NCBI GenBank assembly: GCA_900550775.1 | Contig: URTH01000086.1 | Coordinates: forward strand, 1 to 7,209 | Reading direction: 5' to 3' | DNA from: an uncultured Eubacteriales bacterium | GTDB lineage: Bacteria; Bacillota; Clostridia; Monoglobales; Monoglobaceae | Length of the DNA: 7,209 nucleotides | In this document: positions 6,335-7,209 of the stretch, in pieces | Position numbering within the stretch: position 1 is the stretch's first letter | How the letters are laid out: each line of letters begins with the position of its first letter | Made by a program: the position numbers and the translations under genes | The notes under the pieces: model-generated | Seen by the model: the letters and a program-made list of their open reading frames with translations, nothing else | Databases searched by the model: none | What the model was told of the DNA's origin: nothing

Positions 6335-7094
6335 CACGGTTTATCTCGGTAAGGTCTTTGATTACCTCGCCTGCGATGATAAGTCCCACAACCGAGGGGA
6401 CAAACGCTACACTGCCCGGAACTTGCCGCCGGGCAGCACAGGTTCGTGCCGAGCCGGGTGGACAGATGCAGTGTTCTTTGCAGCTGTTTGCCGGGTCATC
6501 GATCGGACGCATCGGTTTTTCTTTGGAATAAACGACCTTAAGATGCGGAATATTTCGCTTTTTTAATTCCGCGCGCATGACGCGTGCCAGCGGACAAACC
6601 GAGGTCTGATAGATGTCTGCCACCTGAAAGGCGGTAGGGTCAAGCTTGTTGCCGGCGCCCATAGAACTGATGAGGGGCGTTCCGGCACGGTGGCAGTTTA
6701 CGGCAAGCTCAATCTTGCCGGTGACGGTGTCGATGGCGTCCACCACGTAATCATAATCCTTAAAATCAAACAATGCGGCCGTCTCCGGCGTATAAAAGGT
6801 GCGGTACGTCTGTACCTGAAGCTGCGGATTGATGGAGAGCATCCGTTCTTTGGCAACATCCACCTTGTATTTTCCGACCGTGTCCCCGGTCGCGTAAATT
6901 TGGCGGTTGATGTTGGTCAGACAAACCCTGTCATCGTCGATGACGGCAATGCTGCCGATGCCGCTACGCACCAAGGCCTCCGCGGTAAATCCGCCGACGC
7001 CGCCGATGCCAAAGACGGCAACACGCGCGGCAGCCAGCTTTTCCATTGCCGCACTGCCAAGTAAAAGTTCTGTTCTTGAAAATCGATTTTGCAT
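6327..7094 (-). CDS. tcdA: tRNA threonylcarbamoyladenosine dehydratase TcdA
   Basis: This 255-residue E1-like (ThiF/MoeB superfamily) enzyme uses ATP to convert t6A at position 37 of ANN-decoding tRNAs to its cyclic form, ct6A. It opens with FSRTELLLG (5-13) and has the nucleotide-binding loop GIGGVG (29-34), acidic DDD (53-55), TNINRQ with R64, and DAIDT (119-123). The region SMGAGNKLDPTAFQVADIYQ (144-163), C167 and LKVVYSKE (185-192) are characteristic of TcdA/CsdL rather than ThiF or MoeB. Near the C terminus sits a cysteine group, C205, C209, C211 and C219, around CPPG. FVPSVVGLIIAGEVIKDL closes the domain. The start is ATG at 7094 with GGAGG 5 nt upstream. The 74-nt gap from the gene on its right has no terminator, so cotranscription is plausible. 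In several Firmicutes tcdA follows hisS-aspS. Confidence 0.93.
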   Translation of the reverse strand: MQNRFSRTELLLGSAAMEKLAAARVAVFGIGGVGGFTAEALVRSGIGSIAVIDDDRVCLTNINRQIYATGDTVGKYKVDVAKERMLSINPQLQVQTYRTFYTPETAALFDFKDYDYVVDAIDTVTGKIELAVNCHRAGTPLISSMGAGNKLDPTAFQVADIYQTSVCPLARVMRAELKKRNIPHLKVVYSKEKPMRPIDDPANSCKEHCICPPGSARTCAARRQVPGSVAFVPSVVGLIIAGEVIKDLTEINREK

Positions 7095-7168
7095 AAATCC
7101 TCCGTTTCATGTTTCGCGGTTTAGGTATAGGCAAAGCGGAAATCCGCGTCCCAAAAGCGGGGATCGGG

Positions 7169-7209
7169 TTACTCCTGTTTGTCTAAATTAAACGGTTTAT
7201 TTAAATGAT
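7169..7209 (-). CDS. C-terminal tip of an unidentified upstream gene
   Basis: On the - strand the frame from the right edge reads HLNKPFNLDKQE and stops at TAA (7171-7169), 74 nt before tcdA. The composition is reasonable for a protein C terminus, but 12 residues cannot identify a family and the frame could be open by chance. In B. subtilis the gene before tcdA is aspS; that is only a positional guess here. The gap 7095-7168 holds a small GCGG/CCGC hairpin (7136-7147) without a T run, and a weak TTGGGA/TATACC pair that I do not call as a promoter. Confidence 0.35.
   Translation of the reverse strand, partial: HLNKPFNLDKQE

Overview
The window looks like chromosomal DNA of a mid-GC, low-virulence-signal Firmicute, most likely class Clostridia. 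The grounds are strong purine-rich Shine-Dalgarno sites, TTG start codons, intrinsic terminators with long T runs, and above all the gene order flippase - mazG - rqcP, which matches yabM-yabN-yabO of Bacillus subtilis. I see no phage, IS, CRISPR, tRNA or rRNA signature. The genus cannot be fixed from the sequence alone.

Layout, left to right. At 1-317 (+) lies the C-terminal end of a protein with a copper-amine-oxidase-N-terminal-like (stalk) domain. It converges on a leftward operon, and a hairpin at 335-370 can terminate both sides. The leftward operon (3114 to 437) encodes a SpoVB/YabM-type lipid-linked saccharide flippase, a shortened MazG nucleotide pyrophosphohydrolase and the S4-domain ribosome-quality-control factor RqcP. 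Its promoter is visible near 3158-3186. Upstream of it, also leftward, is a single-gene unit for a membrane processive family-2 glycosyltransferase (4535 to 3273) with its own terminator at 3228-3261.

A divergent, largely AT-rich intergenic stretch (4536-5109) follows. It holds a GC-rich palindrome in the glycosyltransferase leader, a cluster of alternating TTGGT/ACCAA inverted repeats at 4813-4908, an unlisted 51-codon reading frame with a good Shine-Dalgarno site at 4977-5132, and an extended -10 promoter at 5046-5054. Rightward from 5110 is a 393-aa HD-domain protein whose second half resembles YfbR-type 5'-deoxynucleotidases. It ends at a bidirectional terminator (6302-6334) shared with the converging gene tcdA (7094 to 6327), the tRNA t6A dehydratase. 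At the right edge is the C-terminal tip of another leftward gene.

Functionally the window mixes envelope assembly (flippase, glycosyltransferase, stalk-domain protein) with housekeeping: nucleotide-pool sanitation (MazG, HD protein), stalled-ribosome rescue (RqcP) and tRNA modification (TcdA). I find no convincing new multi-gene system. The best candidates for undescribed biology are the structured leader and small ORF before the HD gene, the two-domain HD protein itself, a MazG whose second catalytic repeat has decayed, and a cysteine cluster in TcdA.
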